Below are positions 1-9,780 of a DNA stretch of 64,000 nt, in pieces. Each line of letters begins with the position of its first letter. Positions within the stretch are counted from its first letter, which is position 1. The DNA comes from Kappaphycus alvarezii. Taxonomy: Eukaryota > Rhodophyta > Florideophyceae > Gigartinales > Solieriaceae. A model generated the notes under the pieces. It made no database searches and was not told the DNA's origin. It saw only the letters and a list, made by a program, of their open reading frames with translations. Where the stretch lies: positions 1 through 64,000 of the forward strand of contig NADL03000775.1 of assembly GCA_002205965.3 (NCBI GenBank). The letters are read 5' to 3'. The position numbers and the translations under genes are program-made.

Positions 1-1352
1 TAAGGGAGAGGCAGCGGAGGAGGGAGGATGGGGTGGGTGGAGATGTCCATGGGAGGATGCTTAGGCGGAGGAGCCGTCACCCGACCGCACTCCTTCCATT
101 GCGGACGCACCGACAGCTGGAGGAAGGGGCAGCGGGGTCTTGAGTGGGTCCCTGGGTCGGAGGTGGGACATCTTGCATGCCTATGGACGACGGCGGCATG
201 GCGGCGTGTGTGGCGGACTCCCGACCCTGTGGCGCCGAGGAGGCGACAGTGGCGGCAGAACGGCCGGGAGCGTCGGGGTTGCGGTGGGCACCATCAGGAA
301 CTCCGCCGCGGGGGCCTCTTCGGATGCAGCGCAGCGGCGTTTGGTCGCCGAGGGTGAAGAGCCCGGGATTGCAGGGTGAGGTCGGGGGATTGTTGCGGGG
401 CGTGCCCGGGGGCGGGAGGGGCGGAGGAGGCCGGTAGCGCGTTGGGGCGCTTGTTGCGGGCGGAGCAGGAGAGGTCGGCGGTGGGGTGAGCGGGGCTCAC
501 AACGGGTGGGCGGGTGGATTGGGGGGTCTTGGTGGGACGGGGTCTTGGGTGGGACGGGGGTTGGGTTGGGCGGGTGAGGGGCGAGCTCGGGCGGCACGAC
601 GGGTTCGATGACGTCGCGAGCGGTGGCGCAGGGTCGTTGCGAGGGCCGTGCGGACGTAGGAAGGACCCAGGAGCGAAGGGTTGGTCGAGTAGGCGGTTGG
701 CCTCTCGGCCAAGGCGTGTCACGACTCCTTGGGAAGCGGAGTCATCCAGGGCTGCGGCGGTGGCCGCGATGGTCGTCGTTGTGGTTTGCAGGTCCGGAAA
801 CATGCACTGGAGGTGGGCTAGGATGGAGAACATCTCCTGTCGGGCAGCATCGGGGAAGTAAATGAACGTCCATTTTCCCACGTGAGGGATGAGACGTGCG
901 GGGCAGCGCGGTGTTGGCGAGGGCGGCAGCCTCCCCGAGGAACTGTTGGGCAGCCTGGTAGGAGGCGAAGGAGCGGTCCGGGGTGGTGGCGATGCCCAAG
1001 TGGGCGAGTTGCGGGGCGGGAGGGGGCGTTGGCTCAAGCTCCCCGTGCGCGGATTGAGACGACCGGGGCGGAGGCGCCGAGAGCGACGAGCTCCCGAGCA
1101 CGGGCGAGGGCCTGGGGAGAGGCATTGGCCGGTTGGCCAATGAGCGCTTGAGCCTGCGGGAGGCTCATGACACGTGCGCCAATAGCAGGGTCGACGCGTG
1201 GAAGCTCGACCTTGGTGATGGGCACTAGTGTGGGGGCGGTTTGTGGGCGGCGGGGCGGGCGTGACGCAACGGCGGCATAGGATGTACCCATCCATGCGAG
1301 CGCGGCGGGGCGCCGGGCGGGCGCGCGGAAGGCGCCGGGGGGGAAGGGGCAT
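1..1352 (-). pseudogene. LINE ORF1-type protein, 5' part, frame-disrupted, runs off the left edge
   Basis: The reading begins at an ATG at 1350-1352, about 60 bases inside the element's 5' end. The product starts with a short stretch bearing CRRC, then a Pro/Ala/Arg-rich, low-complexity protein with repeated PVPPKTP-like units in its later half. The frame changes several times, and each change can be placed at a G or C run where this copy and copy A differ by one base. No apurinic endonuclease or gag zinc knuckles are visible. The role (RNA binding by an ORF1 protein) is inferred only from position ahead of the reverse transcriptase in copy A. The end of the gene is outside the window. Confidence 0.5.
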
Positions 1353-1415
1353 GAGGGTGGTGACGTTGGTTGTTGGAAAAGTGTTTGTTGGAGCGATTTC
1401 GAAGAAAAAGTAGTG
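1..1415 (-). mobile_element. LINE family 1, copy B: 5' part (ORF1 region), cut by window edge
   Basis: This stretch is a near-identical duplicate of 4481-5919: the same sequence begins at base 1 and at base 4481 and both copies end at the same point (…AAAGTAGTG). Reading on the minus strand it is the 5' end of a LINE whose remainder lies left of the window. It abuts, head to tail, the 3' end of the complete copy at 1416-5919. Differences between the two copies are mostly one-base gains or losses inside runs of G or C, for example near 1064 versus 5562 and near 1113 versus 5615. The repeat relation is seen directly; the LINE assignment follows from copy A. Confidence 0.85.
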
Positions 1416-1492
1416 GAGGAGTGACTAGTAATAAGAGAAAAACTTTACTTCATTGAGTATCTATCGTGTACACTGCAGGACTGACTATACGG

Positions 1493-4412
1493 CTAAGAAC
1501 TAACCGGATGTTCCACGTCAGGCACGTGCAGTGGGGCTCGCGATAGAATCGCCATTGCAATAGAAGACCACAGTGTGCAACTAATGCGCTGATAAATACG
1601 TCTGCGGATCACTGCTGTGGTTGTGTTGAACTTCTCTGCGATGCGCGGGATGAAGTCTTCGATGAACAGGATAGAGGCGGGGATGGGGCACCCAAGGAGT
1701 CGAAAGCCAGGGGCTGAAACTTGAAGTTCGGTTCCTGGAGGGTGTTGTGCGAAGGGGGCGGATGCGGCGCGTACCAGTTTGCGCTCCAGGTCTGTGACTT
1801 TGTCTCGATGGGCAATGTCGGCGGCGCCGCCGGCCATTTGGGTGGCCCTTGTGCGCACACCTTGTTTGAACGGCGAGACAATGGTTAGGTCGCAGGCTAT
1901 GGGGCGGACCTGTTGACCAGTGGGCAGGGGGGGGGTTGTATGAGAATGTCCGCAGGACGGATATTCGTTCCCGGGACAAGGAGCGGGACTTCGTATTGGC
2001 AGTCCAGGCCCGCGGCGCGAGCAACGTGGTAGGCGAAAACGTTGCGCAGCGAGTTGTGGCGGTGCGGGCGGCCGAAGCCGGCAGGGCAGAGGTCAGCCGC
2101 GTGGTCCCGAGTGCGTCCAAAGTTTGATTGCAGTGGGCACAGGTGAGCGGGCGGGAGTCGTCGTATACGGGGAGGCCTAGGTGCCGGCGGAGCATGGTCT
2201 GCCAGTGGGCCGAGGACACCACCGTAGCGGTTGTGGGGTGAGCGATGAGAAAAGCGGCGGCGGGGCTGTTCCGGAACGCCAGGCCACGGATCCGATGTCG
2301 AACTTCTTGAGTGCTGTGCTGAGCCGGGTTGGGGTGTGTCAACCATGAGTCGTCGCGCCAGTGGACCTTTGCCTGTGCCTCCTGCTGCACACCATTTAAG
2401 AAGGTTTGGAGGTTGGATGGTTTGGCAGCAAGCAGGCATGGGTCAAAGGGGCCGAGGTCGACGGAGTACGGGCGCCCAGGGATACATTGCAGGAAATCAC
2501 GGATTCGCGGCAAGGCTTGTCGGACCAGGAACGCCCTGTCACCTCGGTATCGGTGACCAGAGACGGCGGCAGAACGTTGCGTGGTATACGATGCCGATCT
2601 CTCACGTGCCGGAACCGCGTCGATGATACTAGCTGCGACCGAGCCGTGTAGGAACGGAGAGATGAGGGTAAATCCCTGACCTCCCTGGCGGATGGGTAGC
2701 GTGACTTGGTCCCATGCAGTGTCTGTGAGGGCGATCCCGTGTAGCTCCGAGTACGACGACCTCTGCAGGGCGTCAAAGGCTTGTGCAGCGGGGGCCGAGT
2801 GTTGTGGGTCGGCGAGCCGGAACGCGTGGGTGACGAGGCATGCCGACGCGCACAGCCGGTGCATGTGGAAACGGGCGCGGGGGTCACGAACGTGGGTCAG
2901 CAGTCGGAGGGTGCGGCGGCACCCATCGACCTTGTCCCGTAGGTATGCATCGGTGAAGGCCCGGTTGCCCATCGGCGCTCCTAGGAGCTCGAAGCCGTCG
3001 CGCGAGCACTCGGACAGATGAAAAACCCGGAGGAATTCCGTGCGGTCCGGCAGGAGCGTGTTCGGCCAGTAAATGCGCGTCTTCCTCGCGTTGACATAGA
3101 GGCCCACAGCCGGACCCTCAGCCTGCAGGAGGTGGAGAGCGCGGCGCAGACCCTGAAGTGTCCCTATGAGAGTCCCGTCATCCGCGTACCATTGATTAAG
3201 CACGATGTCGCTGTCCTCGGCGATTTTCCGAATTAATGGTTGGATCGTGAGGGAAAACAGCAACATACTGGCCGGGTCGCCCTGCTGGGTGCCCTGAGCA
3301 CTCGAGATGACCGTGTTCTGGCGATTCGGTATAAGCAACGGTGGCTGAATACGACCGTATATCATATTCACGAAGCGGGCCAGAGAAGGAGCGAGTGCAG
3401 GAAGTTGAGACAGCATTGACTGGCGATCAACGCGGTTGAAAGCGTTGTGCGCGTCAATGAGGACCGTGGCAACATGCGGAGCACCAGTGAAACGGCGAAG
3501 CAGGGTGCGAGTGTCATGGATGACCGCGTCCATCCCGGCCTTGATACCGTTGGCCGTTTGGAATGGCGCGAGGAAGTCTCGAGAGTCATCGATGGCGCTC
3601 GGCAGCAGCGTCTTGGTGACGATGCGGCGGAGGACCGACCCCACAGCGATGGGACGAATTTTGTCCGGTCTCGGCCGTAGCGGGAGTAATGTTGCGGCAG
3701 CGAGCAGGGGCAGGACCGAGTCCGGCAGTTCCCCACGCGCGATCCGCATCACCAACTTCGTAAGCACACTTTTCCCTGTCACCCCGGCGGCCGGGCTGAC
3801 CGATGTTTTGACTAGCAAGTGGAACCAGCGTGCCGGCGTGCGGTCCGGTCCCGCGGTCGTACCACGAGAAATACCTCGTACAGCCTGCTCTACGGCGTCT
3901 GCCGTGATTGATGGTGGAGGAGGAAGGCCATCTTCAGGAATGGGCGTGATCGGGCGCGGGGGCGCGGGGTGAAGATCACGCAGCGCTTGTATGGTGTGCG
4001 GGTCGTTCACATCGGCTAGCGGAGCGTTGTGCAGGGACCGCATGGCCTTGCCGTAGCGGGCGTCTGCACAGAGGGCTTCAGCGCGACGGGCGCGCCGAGC
4101 GTCGCTGGAGCCCGAGCCGTAGGCGGGGCGGTGCTGCTGGATCCATTCAGAGCGTGCTTCATGGGCGCGAAGGGCTTCAAACCACAAGGTGTTCCACTCA
4201 GCTCCGGTATGGGCGCGTCGGATTCGGGCACTTAGTGCGGCCCGTTGACCTTTGTTATGCTGCCAGCCATCCTCCCCGCGCAAGCTGCGGCGGAGGACAG
4301 CGGTTGGCAGCATGTGGAGGTGCAGGAAGGCACGGTAGGTGGCCTCGTCCCCCTTGCGTTGGCGGCGGCTTGTACCAGCTTGATAAACAGGAGAGTGAAG
4401 GGCTTGAGACAT
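1493..4412 (-). CDS. LINE ORF2: reverse transcriptase, zinc finger and restriction-like endonuclease (two frame breaks)
   Basis: This is the ORF2 polyprotein of a non-LTR retrotransposon, which nicks the target and reverse-transcribes its RNA there. It starts at an ATG at 4410-4412. About 768 residues are open without a break. The reverse transcriptase occupies roughly residues 165-485: TAGPDRTPARW near 188, LIDAHNAFN near 318, GTQQGDP at 374, catalytic YADD at 409-412, and LLGAPMGN at 476. A Cys-x2-Cys (CAHC) at 758 opens a zinc finger completed in another frame by DHAADLC and HRHN. Frame breaks occur near 2108 (one C fewer than in the sibling at 6700) and near 1925-1936 (a G run). After them come RPADIL (~1950) and ACDLTIVSPF (~1890), a PD...D nuclease core. 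Both breaks lie at homopolymers, so the gene may be intact in the real genome. Confidence 0.85.
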
Positions 4413-4541
4413 GGGAATGGGATATCCTGGAAGATGTCCCTTTCCCGGTATGGGGTGCGGAGGATGTCTTCGGGGCTTGGTAAGGGAGAGGCAGCGGAGG
4501 AGGGAGGATGGGGTGGGGTGGAGATGTCCATGGGAGGATGC

Positions 4542-5854
4542 TTAGGCGGAGGAGCCGTCACCCGACCGCACTCCTTCCATTGCGGACGCACCGACAGCTG
4601 GAGGAAGGGGGCAGCGGGGGTCTTGAGTGGGTCCCTGGGTCGGAGGTGGGACATCTTGCATGCCTATGGACGACGGCGGCATGGCGGCGTGTGTGGCGGA
4701 CTCCCGACCCTGTGGCGCCGAGGAGGCGACAGTGGGCGGCAGAACGGCCGGGAGCGTCGGGGTTGCGGTGGGCACCATCAGGAACTCCGCCGCGGGGGCC
4801 TCTTCGGATGCAGCGCAGCGGCGTTTGGTCGCCGAGGGTGAAGAGCCCGGGGATTGCAGGGTGAGGTCGGGGGATTGTTGCGGGGCGTGCCCGGGGGCGG
4901 GAGGGGCGGAGGAGGCCGGTAGCGCGTTGGGGCGCTTGTTGCGGGCGGAGCCAGGAGAGGTCGGGGCGGTGGGGTGAGCGGGGCTCACAACGGGTGGGCG
5001 GGTGGGATTGGCGGGGGTCTTGGGTGGGACGGGGGTCTTGGGTGGGACGGGGGTCTTGGGTTGGGCGGGTGAGGGGCGAGCTCGGGCGGCACGACGGGTG
5101 TCGATGACGTCGCGAGCGTGGTGGCGCAGGGTCGTTGCGAGGGCCGTGCGGACGTAGGGAAGGACCCAGGAGCGAAGGGTTGGGTCGAGTAGGCGGTTGG
5201 CCTCTCGGCCAAGGCGTGTCACGACTCCTTGGGAAGCGGAGTCATCCAGGGCTGCGGCGGTGGCCGCGATGGTCGTCGTTGTGGTTTGCAGGTCCGGAAA
5301 CATGCACTGGAGGTGGGCTAGGATGGAGAACATCTCCTGTCGGGCAGCATCGGGGAAGTAAATGAACGTCCATTTTCCCACGTGAGGGATGAGGACGTGC
5401 GGGGCAGCGCGGTGTTGGCGAGGGCGGCAGCCTCCCCGAGGAACTGTTGGGCAGCCTGGTAGGAGGCGAAGGAGCGGTCCGGGGTGGTGGCGATGCCCAA
5501 GTGGGCGAGTTGCGGGGCGGGAGGGGGCGTTGGCTCAAGCTCCCCGTGCGCGGATTGAGACGACCGGGGGCGGAGGCGCCGAGAGCGACGAGCTCCCGAG
5601 CACGGGCGAGGGCCTGGGAGAGGCATTGGCCGGTTGGCCAATGAGCGCTTGAGCCTGCGGGAGGCTCATGACACGTGCGCCAATAGCAGGGTCGACGCGT
5701 GGAAGCTCGACCTTGGTGATGGGCACTAGTGTGGGGCGGTTTGTGGGCGGCGGGGCGGGCGTGACGCAACGGCGGCATAGGATGTACCCATCCATGCCGA
5801 GCGCGGCGGGGCGCCGGGCGGGCGCGCGGAAGGCGCCGGGGGGGAAGGGGGCAT
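4542..5854 (-). pseudogene. LINE family 1 ORF1 protein, frame-disrupted
   Basis: This frame starts at an ATG at 5852-5854. The product is Pro/Ala/Arg-rich. An early segment reads MDGYILCRRCV and a later one MGKWTFIYFPDAARQ followed by a helical stretch (MFSILAHLQCMFPDL). The tail is low-complexity and holds three tandem PVPPKTP units. At least two frame changes separate these segments in this copy; copy B shows different run lengths at the same places, so the changes may be assembly errors in homopolymers rather than true lesions. The role is probably RNA binding in the retrotransposition particle, inferred from position only. No recognised domain is seen apart from the CRRC pair. Confidence 0.5.
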
Positions 5855-5919
5855 GAGGGTGGTGACGTTGGTTGTTGGAAAAGTGTTTGTTTTGGAGCGA
5901 TTTCGAAGAAAAAGTAGTG

Positions 5920-6017
5920 ATAATGGAGGAAGTTTAATGCGTTCAGTATCTACTGTGGACTGCGCACGTCCTAACTATACGGTTAAGATCTAACCGGATG
6001 TACTTCGTCGTCCGTGC
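5920..6017 (-). repeat. 98-bp LINE 3'-end fragment, identical to the next 98 bp
   Basis: The segment is repeated exactly at 6018-6115. It is the last ~98 bases of family 1 subtype b (minus strand: …CATTAAACTTCCTCCATTAT at its 3' end). It is either an extremely 5'-truncated LINE insertion or a local tandem duplication of the neighbouring tail. It abuts the 5' end of the complete copy A. Confidence 0.8.
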
Positions 6018-6802
6018 ATAATGGAGGAAGTTTAATGCGTTCAGTATCTACTGTGGACTGCGCACGTCCTAACTATACGGTTAAGATCTAACCGGATGTA
6101 CTTCGTCGTCCGTGCGCATCGGTGCTCGGGACAGGATAGCTTCGGCGATGGAGGACCACAGGGTGCAACTCAGTCGCTGGTAGATACGGCGGCGGACAAT
6201 GCCAACTGTCGAGTGACACTTGGACGCGATCCGCGGAACTAACTCCTCGATAAATGCAATAGTTCCAGGGGAAGGGGCACCTAGGGAATCAAACGCCAGA
6301 GGTCGAAACGTGAAGTTCGGCGTGTAAGGCGCAGAAGATGGGCCAGTCGATGGAGCGGGGAGTCGTCGGGCGATGTTGCGTTCCAGGGTTGTAACCTTGT
6401 CGCGGGCCGCCAGTTCAGCAGCGCCTCCGGCAGCCTGGGTCGCCTTGGTGCGAACTGCGGCCTTGAACGGTGAAACGACGGTGATGTCACAGGCAATGGG
6501 GCGCAACGTTGTGCCTTCCGGGGTTGGTGGTGGTTGTACAAGGATATCGGCGGGGCGGAGCTCAGTGCCCGGGACGAGGAACGGAACCTCTTGCCGAGTA
6601 TCCAGACCCGCGGCGCGGGTAACGTGCGTCGCAATCGCATTACATAGCGAGTTGTGGCGGTGACGACGGCCGAAACCAGGGCAGCAGAGGTCGGCGGCGT
6701 GATCCCCGAGGGTGTCCAAGGGTGGTCACAGTGGTGGCAGTTGAGGGCCATGGAGTCATCATACACTGGCAGTCCGAGGTGACGGCGGAGCATGGTCTGC
6801 CA
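6018..6802 (-). mobile_element. LINE family 1 (subtype b), 5'-truncated 3' end
   Basis: A 785-bp tail of a LINE related to copy A. It carries the open end of ORF2 from 6803 to 6081. The reading gives a zinc-finger half (GDHAADLCCPGFGR, then HRHN), RPADIL, then ACDITVVSPF: the PD...D restriction-like nuclease core, unbroken to the stop at 6081. Subtypes a and b share the protein but differ in the last ~100 bases. It lies between the 98-bp tail and a subtype-a tail, all in the same orientation. Confidence 0.85.
6081..6719 (-). pseudogene. C-terminal ~212 residues of LINE ORF2 (zinc finger plus restriction-like nuclease)
   Basis: This is the cleanest view of the nuclease domain in the array: 212 open codons with no internal stop. 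After the GDH/HRHN finger come EVPFLVPGTELRPADILVQ, about 20 residues, and the second acidic residue in IACDITVVSPFK. A helical tail ends in VPRIASKCHSTVG and RRRIYQRLSCTLWSSIAEA. The same tail is conserved in copy A, which shows it is a real part of the protein. The gene is truncated upstream by the insertion boundary at 6802. Confidence 0.8.
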
Positions 6803-7028
6803 TTAGAAGAAAGAAGAAACTTTACTTCATTGAGTATCTATCGTGTACACTGCAGGACTGACTATACGGCTAAGAACTAACCGGATGTTCCACGTCAGGC
6901 ACGTGCAGTGGGGCTCGCGATAGAATCGCCATTGCAATAGAAGACCACAGTGTGCAACTAATGCGCTGATAAATACGTCTGCGGATCACTGCTGTGGTTG
7001 TGTTGAACTTCTCTGCGATGCGCGGGAT
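6803..7028 (-). mobile_element. LINE family 1 (subtype a), short 5'-truncated 3' end
   Basis: About 226 bp closely match 1432-1650 of copy A, including the 3' terminal AATGAAGTAAAGTTT. The tail after that point differs (CTTCTTTCTTCT), showing that the true LINE 3' end lies there. The right end falls inside ORF2 codons, at CGCGGGATGA, where subtype-b sequence begins. It is sandwiched between two subtype-b tails. Confidence 0.85.
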
Positions 7029-7909
7029 GATGGAGGAAGTTTAATGCGTTCAGTATCTACTGTGGACTGCGCACGTCCTAACTATACGGTTAAGATCTAA
7101 CCGGATGTACTTCGTCGTCCGTGCGCATCGGTGCTCGGACAGGATAGCTTCGGCGATGGAGGACCACAGGGTGCAACTCAGTCGCTGGTAGATACGGCGG
7201 CGGACAATGCCAACTGTCGAGTGACACTTGGACGCGATCCGCGGAACTAACTCCTCGATAAATGCAATAGTTCCAGGGGAAGGGGCACCTAGGGAATCAA
7301 ACGCCAGAGGTCGAAACGTGAAGTTCGGCGTGTAAGGCGCAGAAGATGGGCCAGTCGATGGAGCGGGGAGTCGTCGGGCGATGTTGCGTTCCAGGGTTGT
7401 AACCTTGTCGCGGGCCGCCAGTTCAGCAGCGCCTCCGGCAACCTGGGTCGCCTTGGTGCGAACTGCGGCCTTGAACGGTGAAACAACGGTGATGTCACAG
7501 GCAATGGGGCGCAACGTTGTGCCTTCCGGGGTTGGTGGTGGTTGTACAAGGATATCGGCGGGGCGGAGCTCAGTGCCCGGGACGAGGAACGGAACCTCTT
7601 GCCGAGTATCCAGACCCGCGGCGCGGGTAACGTGCGTCGCAATCGCATTACATAGCGAGTTGTGGCGGTGACGACGGCCGAAACCAGGGCAGCAGAGGTC
7701 GGCGGCGTGATCCCCGAGGGTGTCCAAGGGTGGTCACAGTGGTGGCAGTTGAGGGCCATGGAGTCATCATACACTGGCAGTCCGAGGTGACGGCGGAGCA
7801 TGGTCTGCCAGTGTGTAGTGTGGACCTTCGTAGCTGCCGTGGGATGAGCGAAGAGAAACGCCGCAGCGGGGCTGCGGCGGAACGCTAGGCCACGGATGCG
7901 ATGTCGAAT
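7029..7909 (-). mobile_element. LINE family 1 (subtype b), 5'-truncated 3' end nearest the tRNA gene
   Basis: An ~880-bp tail matching 6018-6802 and extending further 5' into ORF2, up to the region equivalent to 2300 in copy A. Near 7136 one G is missing from a G run relative to 6128, so the last ~20 codons change frame and run to 7050. The insertion end at about 7909 lies 76 bp upstream of the tRNA-Glu gene. If the array grew by repeated insertion at one site, this is the youngest member. Confidence 0.85.
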
Positions 7910-7942
7910 GTCGGCGATTCATTCCACTCCGTCAAGCCTAGG

Positions 7943-7950
7943 TATAAATA
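7943..7950 (+). promoter_or_regulatory. TATA-like box upstream of the tRNA gene
   Basis: TATAAATA lies 36-43 bases before the first base of the tRNA, a spacing at which upstream TATA elements assist Pol III in several eukaryotes. It lies inside the 76-bp gap between LINE and tRNA. Function is inferred from position. Confidence 0.4.
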
Positions 7951-7985
7951 TTTTGTTGGAACATCAGATTTCACGGCAATGCGAA

Positions 7986-8057
7986 TTCCCATTGGTCTAG
8001 TGGTTAGGATGTCCCGCTTTCACCGGGAAGATCGCGGGTTCAAACCCCGCATGGGAA
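7986..8057 (+). tRNA. tRNA-Glu (anticodon UUC)
   Basis: A 72-base cloverleaf. The acceptor stem TTCCCAT (7986-7992) pairs with ATGGGAA (8051-8057). The D-arm holds GGTCTAGTGGTTAGG (A box). The anticodon stem TCCCG/CGGGA encloses the loop CTTTCAC with anticodon TTC. The T-arm GCGGG-TTCAAAC-CCCGC carries the B box. There is no intron and no encoded CCA. Two T-runs follow. The head-to-tail LINE array ends just upstream, and another LINE fragment begins about 165 bp downstream. Confidence 0.96.
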
Positions 8058-8073
8058 GGAGCATACCAGCATC

Positions 8074-8084
8074 TTTTATGTTTT
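8074..8084 (+). terminator. Pol III T-run terminators
   Basis: TTTT at 8074-8077 and again at 8081-8084, 17 and 24 bases after the last tRNA base, in the usual position for RNA polymerase III termination. Confidence 0.6.
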
Positions 8085-8221
8085 CGTTCTTTTGCTTCCG
8101 CGTGCTTGGAATTCGCCAAGATGTCAAATGGTGCACGCACTCACCGCGGTATAGAATCAGTCACCCTTTATTGCATACAGAAATAATTGCAACCAAGGGA
8201 CGGGCGGACGGGTGTGATCGC

Positions 8222-8545
8222 CTGTAGGCTCCGCTCTGCCGATTCTTTCCTCCGCGCAAACATTCAAAGTTGCCACCGCATCCTCCAGCTGCTCCACAAA
8301 GTAGCCCACCCCCGCGCTCGCTATTACATCCATCGCGTCGGCGCCTCGGCGTGTGTAGTGGATTATGCTTTCAAACTACCAGACCGGACACACGCCCGTA
8401 CCGCTGCCGGAGCTTTTGACTGCCTGCAGCGGACGTACTTCACGGCGCTTCATTGTATCACGCTGTCGGACGAAGCATGGTAGCAGGCCACACTGCCCTT
8501 CCAACGAGGTGGTGTCGGCTTCTCACTCATCGACCGCAAATGTCG
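8222..8545 (+). mobile_element. LINE reverse-transcriptase fragment (family-1-like), plus strand
   Basis: About 100 codons just after the tRNA flank match the region behind the RT core of copy A. Aligned blocks include HPRARYYIHRVGASACVV (copy A: DPRARFHMHRLCASACLV) and AGAFDCLQRTYFTALHCITL (copy A: QAFDALQRSSYSELHGIAL), then TLPFQRGGVGFSLI. One TAG (8481-8483) replaces a codon after DEAW. Truncated at both ends and in the opposite orientation to the array left of the tRNA. Confidence 0.75.
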
Positions 8546-9780
8546 CAACGCGTAGCGGCAGCTCCCCTAGGAGAGTGAAATGTCGCCCGTACCAGAAGTT
8601 AAGCCACGCGATCTGGTCCACATGTGTGCTTCGATACTTTGCCGCGCCTCGCAACACACAGAGATTCCAGAATTTAGAGGGGGTGGGCCTCACTCGACGA
8701 TCAGCGGCAAAGTTAGCAAGGTCATGAAGAGGATGACGTCCGGTTGATTCGATTTGTCCGTAGATATCGATGGCGATAGTCGGAAGCCCAACATCTTTGG
8801 CACGACACGGTATCGCATAGTGGTCTTTTTTCCGCCATTCGGGCCGGGCCAGTGGTGAGAGACCTCCATCCGCCTGTTTGCGATACGGCGCGGAGTGAAG
8901 GTTTACAATGGTCATATTTTGAACCTGTGCGGAGGGCGCGAATATACGGTCGTCGATGAACAGCTTCGGTGCGCGCTGCTCGGCTGGGCTTTTACGGAGG
9001 TCAGCGGCGAAGACCAGCTCCCGATATACAGTTGGGGAAACGGCCGGGCTTGTAAGTTCGCGGAATAGAATATCCCGAACACGATTTTGGCGGCGTACTC
9101 CACCTACACCACCATTGCAGGTTGTTGCGTGATGGCCCATAGTGTCGAGGAGAGAGGGAACAGTAAAGTTACCTTTAAGGCTGGTAGGGCAGAGCAGGAG
9201 GCTGCAGAATATTGGGTCGCCTAAGCGAAGGTCGCCCATTGTGTGCCATACCTCCCCGGTGGTGTATAGGTCGGTGGAAGGCAGCGGGAATGTTGAGAAG
9301 GGGGCGGAAGTCGTGGAGAAGGCAGTAGAGGCCAGGCGAGTAAAAGGGTGCGAAGAAGAGGCAATAGTGATCGATCAAAGTAGCAGGGAGAGGCGGGAGA
9401 GGTGGAAGTGATGGGTAATCTCTTCCTGGAGGGAACGGGCGGCGTTGTTGTGGACGTAGTGGGAGCGTGATAAGAGTGCCTCTAGTCGTAGTTCTGCAGG
9501 GAGGTCTAAACTCATAGCCAGGGTGTCGGAGGACGACGCAAGAAGCCTGGCGACATGCATGGGGGTTGTCTGCAGAAACGTCGAATGAGGGGCATGTTTG
9601 TAACGTTTAAGACAGTGTACGGGATGACTTTGATGGGAGTGCATGGAGTGAGGCTGAGGCTCCCATTACAGAAAGGCAGCGTGGTCTGAAGCCATGCGAT
9701 GTCGGACATCCTACGATGAACTTGCGCGAAAACCCTTCGCCGCCCCATGTCAAAAGCTTTGCCTCATGTGTTTTCTGTGG
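8523..9780 (-). mobile_element. LINE family 3 remnant: post-RT region, zinc finger and nuclease
   Basis: A diverged relative of family 1 on the minus strand. The upstream part (9750-9510) reads DIAWLQTTLPFCNGSLSLTP, comparable to AWDQVTLPIRQGGQGFTL of copy A. A degenerate zinc-finger block follows at ~9150: DTMGHHATTC ... RRQNRVRD, matching GDHAADLC ... HRHNSLRN. Further on comes LPTIAIDIYG (~8780), which may hold the second nuclease aspartate. The frame changes between 9240 and 9510. The left end meets the oppositely oriented fragment at about 8545. Family membership rests on these motifs only. Confidence 0.6.

Larger units (their letters stand above)
1416..5919 (-). mobile_element. LINE family 1, copy A: complete 4.5-kb restriction-like-endonuclease LINE
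   Basis: On the minus strand the order is a ~65-base leader, ORF1 (5854-4542), a short gap, ORF2 (4412-1493) with reverse transcriptase, zinc finger and PD...D nuclease, then a short 3' end. There is no poly(A) tail and no APE endonuclease. The 5' boundary is set by the shared end with copy B. The 3' boundary is where copy B's 5' end begins. The 3' tail (AATGAAGTAAAGTTT then variable bases) recurs at 6803-7028. The domain set (central RT, C-terminal CCHC-like finger and restriction-like nuclease) is that of site-specific LINEs such as the R2, R4 and CRE groups; the clade here is not determined. Confidence 0.88.

Noticed and set aside
1..5900. Long plus-strand open frames in the GC-rich array
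   Set aside because: They are shadows of the minus-strand LINE genes: low-complexity Arg/Gly/Ala composition, no motifs, and open only because GC-rich sequence has few stops.
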